This document shows, in pieces, positions 17,799-26,387 of a DNA stretch of 64,000 nucleotides. The stretch is from Bradyrhizobium murdochi. Lineage in GTDB: Bacteria > Pseudomonadota > Alphaproteobacteria > Rhizobiales > Xanthobacteraceae. Every line of letters begins with the position of its first letter. The stretch's first letter is position 1. The translations under genes and the position numbers were made by a program. Under the pieces are notes generated by a model. That model saw only the letters and a list, made by a program, of their open reading frames with translations. It ran no database searches and was not told the DNA's origin. Where the stretch lies: positions 272,702-336,701 of the forward strand of contig NZ_KI421483.1 in the NCBI RefSeq assembly GCF_000472965.1, written 5' to 3'.

Positions 17799-19144
17799 GG
17801 CTTTTCTCGCTGCTGAGGGTCGGCAGGCGCGTTGCGCGGCGCGGGCGAGGTCTGCAGAAATACAGTCTGGGTGCGGCGCGCGTCCGCGATGGTCTTCTTG
17901 AGGTCGGCCCATGCCGGCTGGTCGCTGAACCGTGCCCGCAAATAGTTGAGCAAGGCCGAAGCCTGATCATCGTTCATGCTGGCGGCAAAGCCCGGCATGA
18001 TCGGGCTGCGCTCGCCTTCCACCGCGTCAATGCCTGAAAGGACGACGTTGGCGAGATTGCGCGGATCGGGGCTTGAGATCGCGGTGCTGAGGCCGAGATC
18101 GACCCCGCCATAAGGAAGCGGCCTGCCGCCCTCATGGCACGATGCGCAGGCGGCAGTGTAGATCGACGCGCCGACGGAGTTTGTCTGCGAAGCGGTCCTG
18201 GCGCGCGTCAAGGCATCCTCGCTTGGTCCCGCGCGGCCAGGCGTCGTACCGGAAACGCTGGCCATATAGACCGCGATGGCGCGGACGTCGCTTGCCGGCA
18301 CCGAGGACAGGTTGCTGACCACCTTCGCCATCGGCCCGCGCGCGGTGCCGTGGTCGGGATGCCAGCCTTCGCGCAAATAGGCGAACAATGCATCAGCGGT
18401 CCAGGGCACGGGTGAGCGGGACTGGTCATTGATCGCATAGGCGTGCCAGTCGTCGACATCGCCGCCGGCAAACCGCGCGCTGACGCGCTCCGCGCCCAGC
18501 GCATTTCGCGGCGTATGGCAGGCGCCGCAATGCGCGAGCCCTTCGACCAGATAGGCGCCCCGGTTCCACTCGGCGCTTTGTTTGGGATCGGGCCGATAGG
18601 TGTCGTGGCGAAGGAAAAGCAATTTCCATCCCGTGATGGCGAGCCGCTGGTTGAACGGGAAAGAAAGCTGGTTTTCGCGTGCCGCTGCGCGGACCGGCTG
18701 CCGCGTCATCAAGAAGGCATAGAGCGCCCGGTCGTCCTCATCGCTGACGTTGGTGAAGTGGTCGTATGGGAATGTCGGATAAAGGTGCTGGCCTTCACGG
18801 TTGACGCCGGACCGCATCGCGCGGCGGAATGCCGCTTCCGACCATCGGCCGATTCCCGTCTCCGGATCCGGCGTGATGTTGGTGGAAAAGATTGTGCCGA
18901 ACGGGGTCGGCACCGGCAGACCGCCTGCAAAGTTCTTGGCCCCACGCGGCGTATGACAATCGCTGCAATTGCCGATCGCCGCCAGGTCGCGGCCTCGCTT
19001 GACGAGGGCGGTATCGAATGATTGCGGGTCGGGAGGATCGATTGCCGCGATTGCCGGGCGCCATGCAATGGCAAAGGCCGCGACTGCAGCAGCGATCAGC
19101 ACGACGGCAACGATGCCCGCGATGATCCGCGTCGACGCCCGCAT
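17795..19144 (-). CDS. Triheme cytochrome c subunit
   Basis: 449-aa c-type cytochrome with an N-terminal signal anchor (STRIIAGIVAVVLIAAAVAAFAIAW) and three heme motifs: CSDCH, CGACH and CASCH, in three successive domains. It matches the cytochrome subunit of membrane alcohol/aldehyde/isoquinoline dehydrogenases and would deliver electrons to the respiratory chain. GAGGCGAGAG before ATG 19144 sets the start; the longer open frame upstream is not supported. It is the first gene of the operon cytochrome-FeS-molybdopterin, and both junctions overlap by a few bases, so the three are made together. Confidence 0.92.
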   Translation of the reverse strand: MRASTRIIAGIVAVVLIAAAVAAFAIAWRPAIAAIDPPDPQSFDTALVKRGRDLAAIGNCSDCHTPRGAKNFAGGLPVPTPFGTIFSTNITPDPETGIGRWSEAAFRRAMRSGVNREGQHLYPTFPYDHFTNVSDEDDRALYAFLMTRQPVRAAARENQLSFPFNQRLAITGWKLLFLRHDTYRPDPKQSAEWNRGAYLVEGLAHCGACHTPRNALGAERVSARFAGGDVDDWHAYAINDQSRSPVPWTADALFAYLREGWHPDHGTARGPMAKVVSNLSSVPASDVRAIAVYMASVSGTTPGRAGPSEDALTRARTASQTNSVGASIYTAACASCHEGGRPLPYGGVDLGLSTAISSPDPRNLANVVLSGIDAVEGERSPIMPGFAASMNDDQASALLNYLRARFSDQPAWADLKKTIADARRTQTVFLQTSPAPRNAPADPQQREKP

Positions 19145-19378
19145 ACTCTCGCCTCGGGTTTTGTTGTTGGGTTGCCTTCTAACACAAATCTCCCTCCGCC
19201 GTTCGCCTCCGGACGCGCCGATCACCGGCAGTTGACCCCCAATGTCGAAACACGCCGCGGGAACATCAAAATCAGGCATAGACTTGCCACGAAGTTTTTG
19301 GCCTATTGATCCCTCAATTCTGCGGTATCTGCCCCAAAGCCTCGCGCTATACGCCTTCAACCGGACGACCTCACTCCC

Positions 19379-21241
19379 ATGCCTGCCCCCGCAGCCCGGT
19401 ACGCTGAACCCGGCAATGCCCCCGATGCGCTGTCCGTCCTGAATTCCGTGTTCGGCCTGCCCGCCTTCCGCGGCGCGCAGGAAGAAATCATTCGGCACGT
19501 GACCGAGGGCGGCAATTGCCTGGTGCTGATGCCGACCGGAGGAGGCAAGTCGCTGTGCTACCAGTTGCCGTCGCTGCTGCGCGAGGGCTGCGGCATCGTG
19601 GTGTCACCGCTGATCGCGCTGATGCGCGACCAGGTCGCGGGACTTCTGGAGGCCGGCGTCAACGCGGCCGTGCTGAACTCGACGCTGTCATTCGACGAGG
19701 CGTCGGAGGTCGAGCGGCGGCTATTGGCCGGCGACCTCGACCTGATCTATGTCGCGCCGGAACGGCTCCTGACGCCGCGCTGCCTTTCCCTGCTTGGCCA
19801 AGCCAACATCGCGCTGTTTGCAATCGACGAGGCGCATTGCGTGTCGCAATGGGGGCACGATTTCCGTCCCGAATATATCGGCCTGTCCGCGATCGCCGAG
19901 CGCTTTCCCGACGTGCCGCGCATTGCGCTGACGGCAACCGCCGACGAGATGACACGCAAAGAGATCGTGAGCCGGCTGGGACTATCAGGCGCACCGAGCT
20001 TCATCTCGAGTTTCGATCGCCCGAATATTCGCTACGAGATCGTCGAGAAGCAGAACGCCCCGGCCCAGCTCAAGGCCTTCATCAGCGAGCGGCACGCAGG
20101 TGACGCCGGTATCGTGTACTGCCTGTCGCGCGCCAAGGTCGAGGATACCGCCGAAGCGCTGAGCAACGCCGGCATTCCGGCCCTGCCCTATCACGCCGGT
20201 CTCGACGCCAGGGTCCGCGCCCGCAACCAGGACCGTTTCATCAACGAGGATGGCGTCGTGATCGTCGCCACCATCGCGTTCGGCATGGGGATCGACAAGC
20301 CCGACGTGCGCTTCGTGGCGCATCTCGATCTGCCGAAAAGCATCGAGGCCTACTATCAGGAAACCGGCCGCGCCGGGCGCGACGGCAAGCCGTCCAGCGC
20401 CTGGATGGCCTATGGCCTGACCGACATCGTGCAGCAGCGCCGCATGATCGACGAATCCGCCGGCTCCGATACGTTCAAGCGCGTCTCAATCGGCAAGCTC
20501 GACGCACTGGTGGCGCTGGCGGAAACCGCGGGCTGCCGGCGCAGCCGCCTGCTCGGCTATTTCGGCGAGGAGGCGACCTCCAGCAATTGCGGCAATTGCG
20601 ACAACTGCCTGTCGCCGCCGCAGCTTCGCGACGGCAAAGTTGCCGCGCAAAAACTGTTGTCCTGCGCCTACCGCACCGGACAACGTTTCGGCGCCACGCA
20701 TCTGATCGACGTGCTGGTCGGCCGGCTAACCGAGAAGATCACGCAGTTCGGCCACGACAAGCTGTCGGTGTTCGGCATCGGCCGTGAACTCAACGAGAAG
20801 CAATGGCGTGCCGTGATCCGGCAATTGGTAGCGATGGGCCATCTGCGAGCGGACAGCGAGGCCTTCAACGCGCTGAAGCTGACCGAGAGCGCGCGCAGCG
20901 TTCTGAGGGGCGAGACCGAAATCATGCTGCGCGAGGCAGCGCCGGGCACGCGCATTCGCGCAAGCCGCGCCAAATCAAGGCGTGGCGATCTGGCGCCACG
21001 CATCGAGGCGAGGCCGGCCGACGCCCCGCTTCAGGCCGCGCTTCGCGCATGGCGCTCGGAGATCGCGCGCCAGCGAGGCGTGCCGGCCTATGTCGTGCTG
21101 CATGATTCCACGCTCGACGGCATCGCCGCCGCGCGGCCGGCGACGCTGAACGCGCTTCGCGACATTCCCGGCATCGGCGACAAGAAGCTCGAACACTACG
21201 GCGACGAACTGCTCGCGGTGGTGCGCTCGGCAGATGCCTAG
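19379..21241 (+). CDS. recQ: ATP-dependent DNA helicase RecQ
   Basis: Superfamily 2 DNA helicase of 620 aa, the length typical of bacterial RecQ, acting in recombination and replication-fork repair. Walker A is PTGGGKSLCYQLP, the DEAH box is DEAHCVSQWGHDFRPEY, motif VI QETGRAGRDGKPS. The RQC zinc site is present (CRRSRLLGYFGE, CGNCDNC). A C-terminal HRDC domain follows (from about 545: ALRAWRSEIARQRGVPAYVV ... LRDIPGIGDKKLEHYG). ATG 19379 is taken as start. It is convergent with acdS with 21 bp between the stops and divergent from the cytochrome operon. Confidence 0.96.
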   Translation: MPAPAARYAEPGNAPDALSVLNSVFGLPAFRGAQEEIIRHVTEGGNCLVLMPTGGGKSLCYQLPSLLREGCGIVVSPLIALMRDQVAGLLEAGVNAAVLNSTLSFDEASEVERRLLAGDLDLIYVAPERLLTPRCLSLLGQANIALFAIDEAHCVSQWGHDFRPEYIGLSAIAERFPDVPRIALTATADEMTRKEIVSRLGLSGAPSFISSFDRPNIRYEIVEKQNAPAQLKAFISERHAGDAGIVYCLSRAKVEDTAEALSNAGIPALPYHAGLDARVRARNQDRFINEDGVVIVATIAFGMGIDKPDVRFVAHLDLPKSIEAYYQETGRAGRDGKPSSAWMAYGLTDIVQQRRMIDESAGSDTFKRVSIGKLDALVALAETAGCRRSRLLGYFGEEATSSNCGNCDNCLSPPQLRDGKVAAQKLLSCAYRTGQRFGATHLIDVLVGRLTEKITQFGHDKLSVFGIGRELNEKQWRAVIRQLVAMGHLRADSEAFNALKLTESARSVLRGETEIMLREAAPGTRIRASRAKSRRGDLAPRIEARPADAPLQAALRAWRSEIARQRGVPAYVVLHDSTLDGIAAARPATLNALRDIPGIGDKKLEHYGDELLAVVRSADA

Positions 21242-21262
21242 TTTAGGTTCGGGCTCACCCCC

Positions 21263-22276
21263 TCATCCGTTACGGAAGGTGTAAGCGTATCCGTTGATCG
21301 CGGGCGCGCCGCCGAGATGGGCGTAGAGCACCTTCGATCCCTTCGGGAAATAGCCCTTGTTCACGAGGTCGATCATGCCCTGCATGGATTTTCCCTCGTA
21401 GACGGGATCGGTGATCATGCCTTCGAGCCGCGCGCAGAGCCGGATGGCCTCCTTGGTCTCTTCTGACGGAACACCGTAAGCCGGATGGGCGTAATCCTCG
21501 ACCAGGACGACGTCGTCCTCGACGATCTCCCTACCCAGCTCGACGAGACTTGCGGTATTGCGCGCGATGTCGAACACCTGGGCCTTGGTCTGGGCCGGGG
21601 TGAAGGATGCATCGATGCCGATCACCTTGCGCGCGCGGCCGTCCTTGGCAAATCCCACCAGCATGCCGGCATGGGTCGAGCCGGTGACCGTGCAGACCAC
21701 GATGTAATCGAAGGAAAACCCTAGCTCCTTCTCCTGCGCGCGGACTTCTTCCGCAAACCCGACATAGCCGAGCCCGCCATATTTGTGCACGGAGGCGCCG
21801 GCGGGAATTGCATAGGGCTTGCCGCCCTTGGCCTTCACATCCGCAATCGCCTCTTCCCAGCTCTGGCGGATGCCGATGTCGAAACCTTCATCCACCAGCC
21901 GCACGTCCGCGCCCATCACACGGCTGAGCAGGATGTTGCCGACGCGGTCGTAGACCGGGTCCTCATGCGGCACCCAGCTTTCCTGCACCAGGCGGCACTT
22001 CATGCCGATCTTGGCCGCCACCGCCGCAACCATGCGGGTGTGGTTGGACTGCACGCCGCCGATCGAGACCAGCGTGTCTGCGTTGGAAGCGATCGCGTCG
22101 GGCACGATGTATTCGAGCTTGCGCAGCTTGTTGCCGCCGAAGGCGAGCCCCGAATTGCAGTCCTCGCGCTTGGCGTAGAGTTCGACCTTGCCGCCGAGAT
22201 GCTGCGACAGCCGCTCCAGCTTTTCGATGTAGGTAGGCCCGAAAGTGAGCGGATAGCGTTCGAATTTCTTCAACAT
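21263..22276 (-). CDS. acdS: 1-aminocyclopropane-1-carboxylate deaminase
   Basis: PLP-dependent deaminase, 337 aa, that opens the cyclopropane ring of ACC to give 2-oxobutyrate and ammonia, lowering plant ethylene. The PLP lysine is K50 (FGGNKLRKLEY), with S77 in GVQSNHT. The residues that separate true ACC deaminases from D-cysteine desulfhydrases are both of the ACC type: Y293-E294 in DPVYEGKSMQ and L321 in AHLGGAPA. The whole sequence is collinear with known AcdS. It is cytoplasmic. A divergent Lrp-type gene at 22436 is its probable regulator, and the shared intergenic region carries candidate operators. Confidence 0.96.
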   Translation of the reverse strand: MLKKFERYPLTFGPTYIEKLERLSQHLGGKVELYAKREDCNSGLAFGGNKLRKLEYIVPDAIASNADTLVSIGGVQSNHTRMVAAVAAKIGMKCRLVQESWVPHEDPVYDRVGNILLSRVMGADVRLVDEGFDIGIRQSWEEAIADVKAKGGKPYAIPAGASVHKYGGLGYVGFAEEVRAQEKELGFSFDYIVVCTVTGSTHAGMLVGFAKDGRARKVIGIDASFTPAQTKAQVFDIARNTASLVELGREIVEDDVVLVEDYAHPAYGVPSEETKEAIRLCARLEGMITDPVYEGKSMQGMIDLVNKGYFPKGSKVLYAHLGGAPAINGYAYTFRNG

Positions 22277-22312
22277 GGTCGTCCCCGTTGATGGTCTGAT
22301 GTCGGGGCAATG

Positions 22313-22335
22313 CCTATCACCGCACGTCAGATAGG
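22313..22335. promoter_or_regulatory. Candidate operator between acdS and its Lrp-type regulator
   Basis: CCTATC (22313-22318) and GATAGG (22330-22335) form an inverted repeat with an 11-nt spacer in the 159-bp divergent intergenic region. A second weak dyad (TTGCAC ... GTGCAT) lies about 40 bp further right. Lrp-type AcdR proteins are known to control acdS from this kind of region, but which dyad is bound is inference. Confidence 0.4.
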
Positions 22336-22435
22336 TGCTTTCAAAATTCCCACGGAGCTAGCGCTATTATTGCACTACTCCCGCGGCGCGGTGCATTATC
22401 GACCATTAGGTGGCATAGGAGCGGAACATTCTTTC

Positions 22436-22900
22436 ATGCCCGGCAGGCTCGATCGTATCGACCTTAAGATATTGCGTTTGTTGCAAAATAGCGGCCGGCT
22501 GACCAATGCAGAGCTGGCCGAAACGGCCGGTGTCAGTGCCGCAACCTGTCACCGCCGCACCCAGCGCCTGTTCGACGAGGGATTCATAGCAGGGGTCAGG
22601 GCGATGGTGGCGCCGCGCAAGGTCGGCAAGGGCGCGCTCGTCATGGTCGGTGTCGTGCTCGACCGCTCCACGCCGGAAAGCTTTGCCGCCTTCGAGCGGG
22701 CGATCGCGCAACTCAAATTCGTGCTCGATTGCCACCTGGTGGCGGGCGATTTCGACTATTTCCTCAAGATCCGCGTCGGCGACATGGAGGATTTCAACCG
22801 CATCCACGGCGAACAGTTGATCGCGCTGCCGGGCGTTCGCCAGACCCGGACCTTCTTCGTCATGAAGGAGGTAGTCGACAACGCGCCGCTCGACTTCTGA
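22436..22900 (+). CDS. acdR: Lrp/AsnC-family regulator of acdS
   Basis: Feast/famine regulator of 154 aa. An N-terminal winged helix-turn-helix (LDRIDLKILRLLQNSGRLTNAE ... VSAATCHRRTQRLFDEG) is followed by an alpha-beta ligand-binding RAM domain. It is divergent from acdS, the arrangement of AcdR, the Lrp-like activator of ACC deaminase in rhizobia and relatives; the symbol is inferred from this context. ATG 22436 begins at the conserved start; TAGGAGCGG lies 13 nt upstream, a rather long spacing. The upstream in-frame extension overlaps the regulatory region and is not expected to be coding. Confidence 0.85.
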   Translation: MPGRLDRIDLKILRLLQNSGRLTNAELAETAGVSAATCHRRTQRLFDEGFIAGVRAMVAPRKVGKGALVMVGVVLDRSTPESFAAFERAIAQLKFVLDCHLVAGDFDYFLKIRVGDMEDFNRIHGEQLIALPGVRQTRTFFVMKEVVDNAPLDF

Positions 22901-22977
22901 TGGCCTGAGGTATCACAAAACCGGCGCTATCCTCTTCCGATTGTCGCCCCCCGCCGGTCTGGCCAACACGGCGCCCG

Positions 22978-23556
22978 ATGTCGTATCAACCGAACATGAC
23001 CACGCGCCCTGGCCGTCGGGCTTTCGCCCTTGCCATCCTTCTCACGACAGCGCCGGCGCTCGCCTCCGACGAGCCCGATACCATCATCTTCGCGCTGATG
23101 TCCGGCAAGTGCAGCACGCTGAAGGTTGCCGGGCGGGACTTTGCCTGCCGGGCCGTGGCGTTCTTCCAGACCGAGGAAGGCCGCGCCAATTTTACCGTAG
23201 CGCTCGACGATCCCAGCGACGGCAGTCACACCATCACGTTCTCCGGTGACAACGGGCGAAGGCCGGAGGCCAATCTGTACGAACTGCCGATTGACCGAAT
23301 GCTGCTGAAATCCAAGGACAGGCCGAAGGCCGACGGACTGCCGATACCATCGGTCGAATTGACGGCCGGCCTCTGCAAGCAGGTCGGAAACTTCGTGACG
23401 CTCGAAGTCTCCAGCATTTCCTGCACCGCGAGAGACAAGAACGGCAAGGCATACGAGTTGCAGTATCAGTCCGACGGCGCGCCGATGGCAGTGCGCCGCA
23501 TCAAGCGGACGCGCATTGGCCGTCCCGCGGTGTCGCCGTTCGACGATGTAAAGTGA
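22978..23556 (+). CDS. Exported hypothetical protein
   Basis: 192-aa protein that I do not recognise. The N-terminus is a signal peptide (RRAFALAILLTTAPALA before SDEPDTI); the mature part has four Cys (KCSTLKVAGRDFAC, LCKQVGN, SISCTA), suggesting two disulfides in the periplasm. An in-frame ATG at 22996 is an alternative start that leaves a shorter leader. It follows acdR by 77 bp on the same strand but has no evident link to ACC metabolism. Confidence 0.7.
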   Translation: MSYQPNMTTRPGRRAFALAILLTTAPALASDEPDTIIFALMSGKCSTLKVAGRDFACRAVAFFQTEEGRANFTVALDDPSDGSHTITFSGDNGRRPEANLYELPIDRMLLKSKDRPKADGLPIPSVELTAGLCKQVGNFVTLEVSSISCTARDKNGKAYELQYQSDGAPMAVRRIKRTRIGRPAVSPFDDVK

Positions 23557-23607
23557 AGCCGCCGGCGGCTAGTGTCGATCTACGCATGGCTCGCGACTGC
23601 GCCGGCT

Positions 23608-23877
23608 TTACCGTGCGCCGCGTCGCTCGCGCCCGCTCCGCGTCGGCAGAATGGCGGCTGCGATGTCAAACGCGACCGCCCATCTCGGCTTTTCTTCCTC
23701 CGCGCCGGGCACGTTGATCTGAACGCCACCGCCGTCGCTGACGGTATAGGAGGCGGCCAGCACGGCGGCCTCGAGGGCGGCGCCCCGCGAATCGTAGACG
23801 CCGCCAATCTTGACGTTGTCGGCAAACACCGACCAGCCCAGCGGCGCCTTCACGACTTCAAACACCGATCGCTCCAT
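23608..23877 (-). CDS. Small conserved-looking hypothetical protein
   Basis: 89 aa, with a strong ribosome binding site (TATAGGAGACCTC before ATG 23877). The sequence FEVVKAPLGWSVFADNVKIGG and the rest suggests a small beta-rich fold resembling DUF2188-like proteins, though the assignment is not firm. No signal peptide. It lies 17 bp downstream of another small gene on the same strand, so the two may be co-transcribed. Function unknown. Confidence 0.55.
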   Translation of the reverse strand: MERSVFEVVKAPLGWSVFADNVKIGGVYDSRGAALEAAVLAASYTVSDGGGVQINVPGAEEEKPRWAVAFDIAAAILPTRSGRERRGAR

Positions 23878-23894
23878 GAGGTCTCCTATACGCG

Positions 23895-24092
23895 TCACCT
23901 GTATCGCTTCCGCCCCTCTCCGACGCGGCGAATCCTAGCGAACGAAGCGTGGCGCCGGGACGCTGACTTGTCGCCCATGGTCTTCGCTCGCACCTCGGAG
24001 GCCCGCAACCCCGTCAACGAATTCGCCGGCGGTGCCAACGCGATTTCCTTCCGCACGGCATCGACAATTCGATCGAACTCAACTTCGCTCAT
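23895..24092 (-). CDS. Possible small hypothetical protein
   Basis: 65 aa starting at ATG 24092, with GGAGCG five nt upstream. The N-terminal half is acidic and helical (SEVEFDRIVDAVRKEIALAP); the C-terminal half is strongly basic (SASRRHASFARIRRVGEGRKRYR). It lies 17 bp before the small gene at 23877. An in-frame ATG at 24104 is also possible. No family is recognised, and it could be a chance open frame. Confidence 0.35.
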   Translation of the reverse strand: MSEVEFDRIVDAVRKEIALAPPANSLTGLRASEVRAKTMGDKSASRRHASFARIRRVGEGRKRYR

Positions 24093-24348
24093 CGCACGCT
24101 CCATTGCGCCGGGCCGGCATTCTGCCGCCTGGACGATAAGAGGGACCGCGCTGACCACAGATCGCCATGCAAGTTTGTTGTTAGAAGGCTCGCCCGCGGT
24201 CGCTTCGATGGCAAAAAAGGGGTCGAAATCGGGAAGCGGCCGCCTCCCGCCATGCGAAATCGGTGGGCCCGATGCCCCAGCCCCGGGGCCCCCTTGGCCC
24301 AACTTGCCTCATGCGTGCTAGATTCGGCCACGAATCAGGAGGGTTTGC

Positions 24349-24654
24349 ATGCCGGTAGATAGTGACAGCGCCATTGCGTGGCACCGCGCCCAGCTCAAGA
24401 AGCTTCGCGAGACATTGAGGGGCATCGAGACCGCCAGGTTCACGGTTGGCGAGTCCGCACAGTCGAGCAGGACTGGCAAGACCCAGAAGACCATTGCCGA
24501 GCTCGAGCAGAAAATACGGCAGTCGCAGCACATCATCGCCGCTTATGAGCGGCAGACCCGGCGGCCGCTTGCGACCGACCAGCGAAGCCTCGCCAGTGTG
24601 AGCTGGAGCGCCTGGAACGCCCAGACCGCGGCCGCAATTCGCGGTAGGCGTTGA
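24349..24654 (+). CDS. Small coiled-coil hypothetical protein
   Basis: 101 aa. AGGAGG six nt before ATG 24349 is a near-ideal ribosome binding site, which supports the gene despite its size. The N-terminal two thirds is predicted as alpha-helical coiled coil (AWHRAQLKKLRETLRGIE, then TIAELEQKIRQSQHIIAAYERQTRR). It is soluble and basic, with no signal peptide. Function unknown. The ~250 bp upstream hold no other gene that I can support. Confidence 0.6.
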   Translation: MPVDSDSAIAWHRAQLKKLRETLRGIETARFTVGESAQSSRTGKTQKTIAELEQKIRQSQHIIAAYERQTRRPLATDQRSLASVSWSAWNAQTAAAIRGRR

Positions 24655-24674
24655 AGGGACTGGAGGCGCAATTT

Positions 24675-25940
24675 CTAGTTCTTTGCCGTCTCTTTCTCCT
24701 TTGCCTTTGCCTTCGCCTTGCAGGAAATTAAGAACGTAAATCCCCGCGCATTGCGGGCGATTTCGGCCGTCTTCAACTCGGTCTTGGCGTCCGAGATCTG
24801 ATACGGCACCACGCTGTTGTCGAGGAAATCCCGCAAGGCTCCCGTCTTGATGGCGAAATTGATGTTCTCGGGAATGTTGCCCGTGGCCCTCGCGAACTTG
24901 ATGGCATTCAGTTTCGCCGCGACCACGCCGACCACGTCACCGCTTGCGGCCAATAGCGGCCCGCCGCTATTGCCGGGTTGAACGGCCGCACTGATCTGCA
25001 GGAAGCGCGTGTCGTTCAGGATCCCGCTGAGCGAGCTCACGATCCCGGTCGTTACCGTGAAATCGGATGTCAGCAATCCATGAAAGGGATAGCCGATCGC
25101 GACCACGCTGTCGCCGGACTGGATCGCCTTGTCCCTGATTTTGGCGACGTCCTTGAACGAGCCCGTCACCTGCAGCAGCGCCAGATCATTGGTCTCGTCG
25201 CTCGACACCAGGCGCAATTTGGCGGGTGCCTCCCCCGATAGATTGCCCAAAATGTCGCCGACGCATCCATGCACGACATGCGCATTGGTCACGAGATGTC
25301 CGTTCGTGCTCACCAGAAAGCCGGTGCCGGTCTGATCGAACAGTCGGTCGGGTTTGGCCGGCCCAGCATCCGGCACCGCCGCTGCGGCGACGGGCTTGGC
25401 GGCGGGCAGGACCGAAAAATCGCCGGCACTGGCCAATCCCGATTGCCTGATCTTGGCGACGCAATTCGCCAATACCGGCAATAGCTGGCCGGTCTGGTCG
25501 AGATTGAACTGGAAGAGCTGCCCCTGGGTATAGGCCGTCATGGCCTTCGCCCGCCGAAACTGGCTGATCAGCGCGGAGTTGTTCGGCATCGGCACGCGAA
25601 CCAGCTTGTCGGCAATCGGGACGCCATGGACGTTGAATGGTTGCTGACCATCGAATGTCAGGGTCAGCGGAAAGGCTTCCCCGGTCCTCAGTCTCCATTG
25701 TTCGTGCATGAAGCCGAGGCTCCATCCGCCATTGCCGTCGATCATCACGACAAAATAGACGCCGCTGGCGTATTGGGCGCCTGCTGCACAATGCGAGAAC
25801 GATCCGGTCTGATCGTGGGTGTAGGCTCCGCCCTTCCAGTTGCCGACGCTGATCGAGCCGTAGGGCCCACGCGCCTCTGCGTTCGAATTGGCAAAAATCG
25901 ACCACAACAAAGCTGCAACCGCAGCAGCACGGCACGTCAT
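24675..25940 (-). CDS. Exported trypsin-like serine protease (S1C/DegP-type catalytic domain)
   Basis: 421-aa protein with a signal peptide (CRAAAVAALLWSIFANSNAEA) and two parts. Residues about 25-200 are a domain I do not recognise, which appears to be a stress- or scaffold-type region. From about 215 follows a protease domain with GTGFLVSTNGHLVTNAHVV (His), ETNDLALLQV (Asp) and QPGNSGGPLL (Ser). No PDZ domain follows, unlike DegP. The tail is Lys/Ala-rich (KAKAKAKEKETAKN). GGGGAAG before ATG 25940 sets the start. It probably works in the periplasm; the substrate is unknown. Confidence 0.85.
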   Translation of the reverse strand: MTCRAAAVAALLWSIFANSNAEARGPYGSISVGNWKGGAYTHDQTGSFSHCAAGAQYASGVYFVVMIDGNGGWSLGFMHEQWRLRTGEAFPLTLTFDGQQPFNVHGVPIADKLVRVPMPNNSALISQFRRAKAMTAYTQGQLFQFNLDQTGQLLPVLANCVAKIRQSGLASAGDFSVLPAAKPVAAAAVPDAGPAKPDRLFDQTGTGFLVSTNGHLVTNAHVVHGCVGDILGNLSGEAPAKLRLVSSDETNDLALLQVTGSFKDVAKIRDKAIQSGDSVVAIGYPFHGLLTSDFTVTTGIVSSLSGILNDTRFLQISAAVQPGNSGGPLLAASGDVVGVVAAKLNAIKFARATGNIPENINFAIKTGALRDFLDNSVVPYQISDAKTELKTAEIARNARGFTFLISCKAKAKAKEKETAKN

Positions 25941-26387
25941 CGGCACTTCCCCCACATTCCCAAGGCGAGCATATTTGGCTCTGCAACCAGTGTCCATTTG
26001 GACTGGCGCAGGGACCAAAATTTCCTCTCAGGGGAGCGGATCGCCCCGCTCTTCCCCGTGCCGCTGATGGTGCTTCTGCTTCGTCCGGGGGTTTCGACCG
26101 CCCCGGCGCCGGCGCGATAGCGGCAGTCCGGGCCTTTTTGGTACCCTTTGGCGCGGCCGTACCGGAAACGAGCCGTGCCGGTGCCCGTAGGAACGACCAT
26201 ACGCCCCAGGGACTACGACCATTTTCCTCCGGCCGGCCGCTCATTTTGATGGATCGCGCCTGGCATCTTGCATACGGTGCGGGCTCGTTGCCCTGGCCGC
26301 TTCCGGAATAAAGCCGGAATCAGGGACGTAAAAGACGTCGCGCCGCCGAGGGCGGATGCCAATTTGCAATACCCGGAGGAGAATGCC
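25941..26387. other. 447-bp intergenic region, nothing recognised
   Basis: Lies between the divergent S1C protease and Bug receptor genes. Open frames on the minus strand here are Arg/Pro-rich and have no ribosome binding site, so they look like chance frames. No repeat of the families seen elsewhere in the window is found. It must hold both promoters. Confidence 0.5.
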
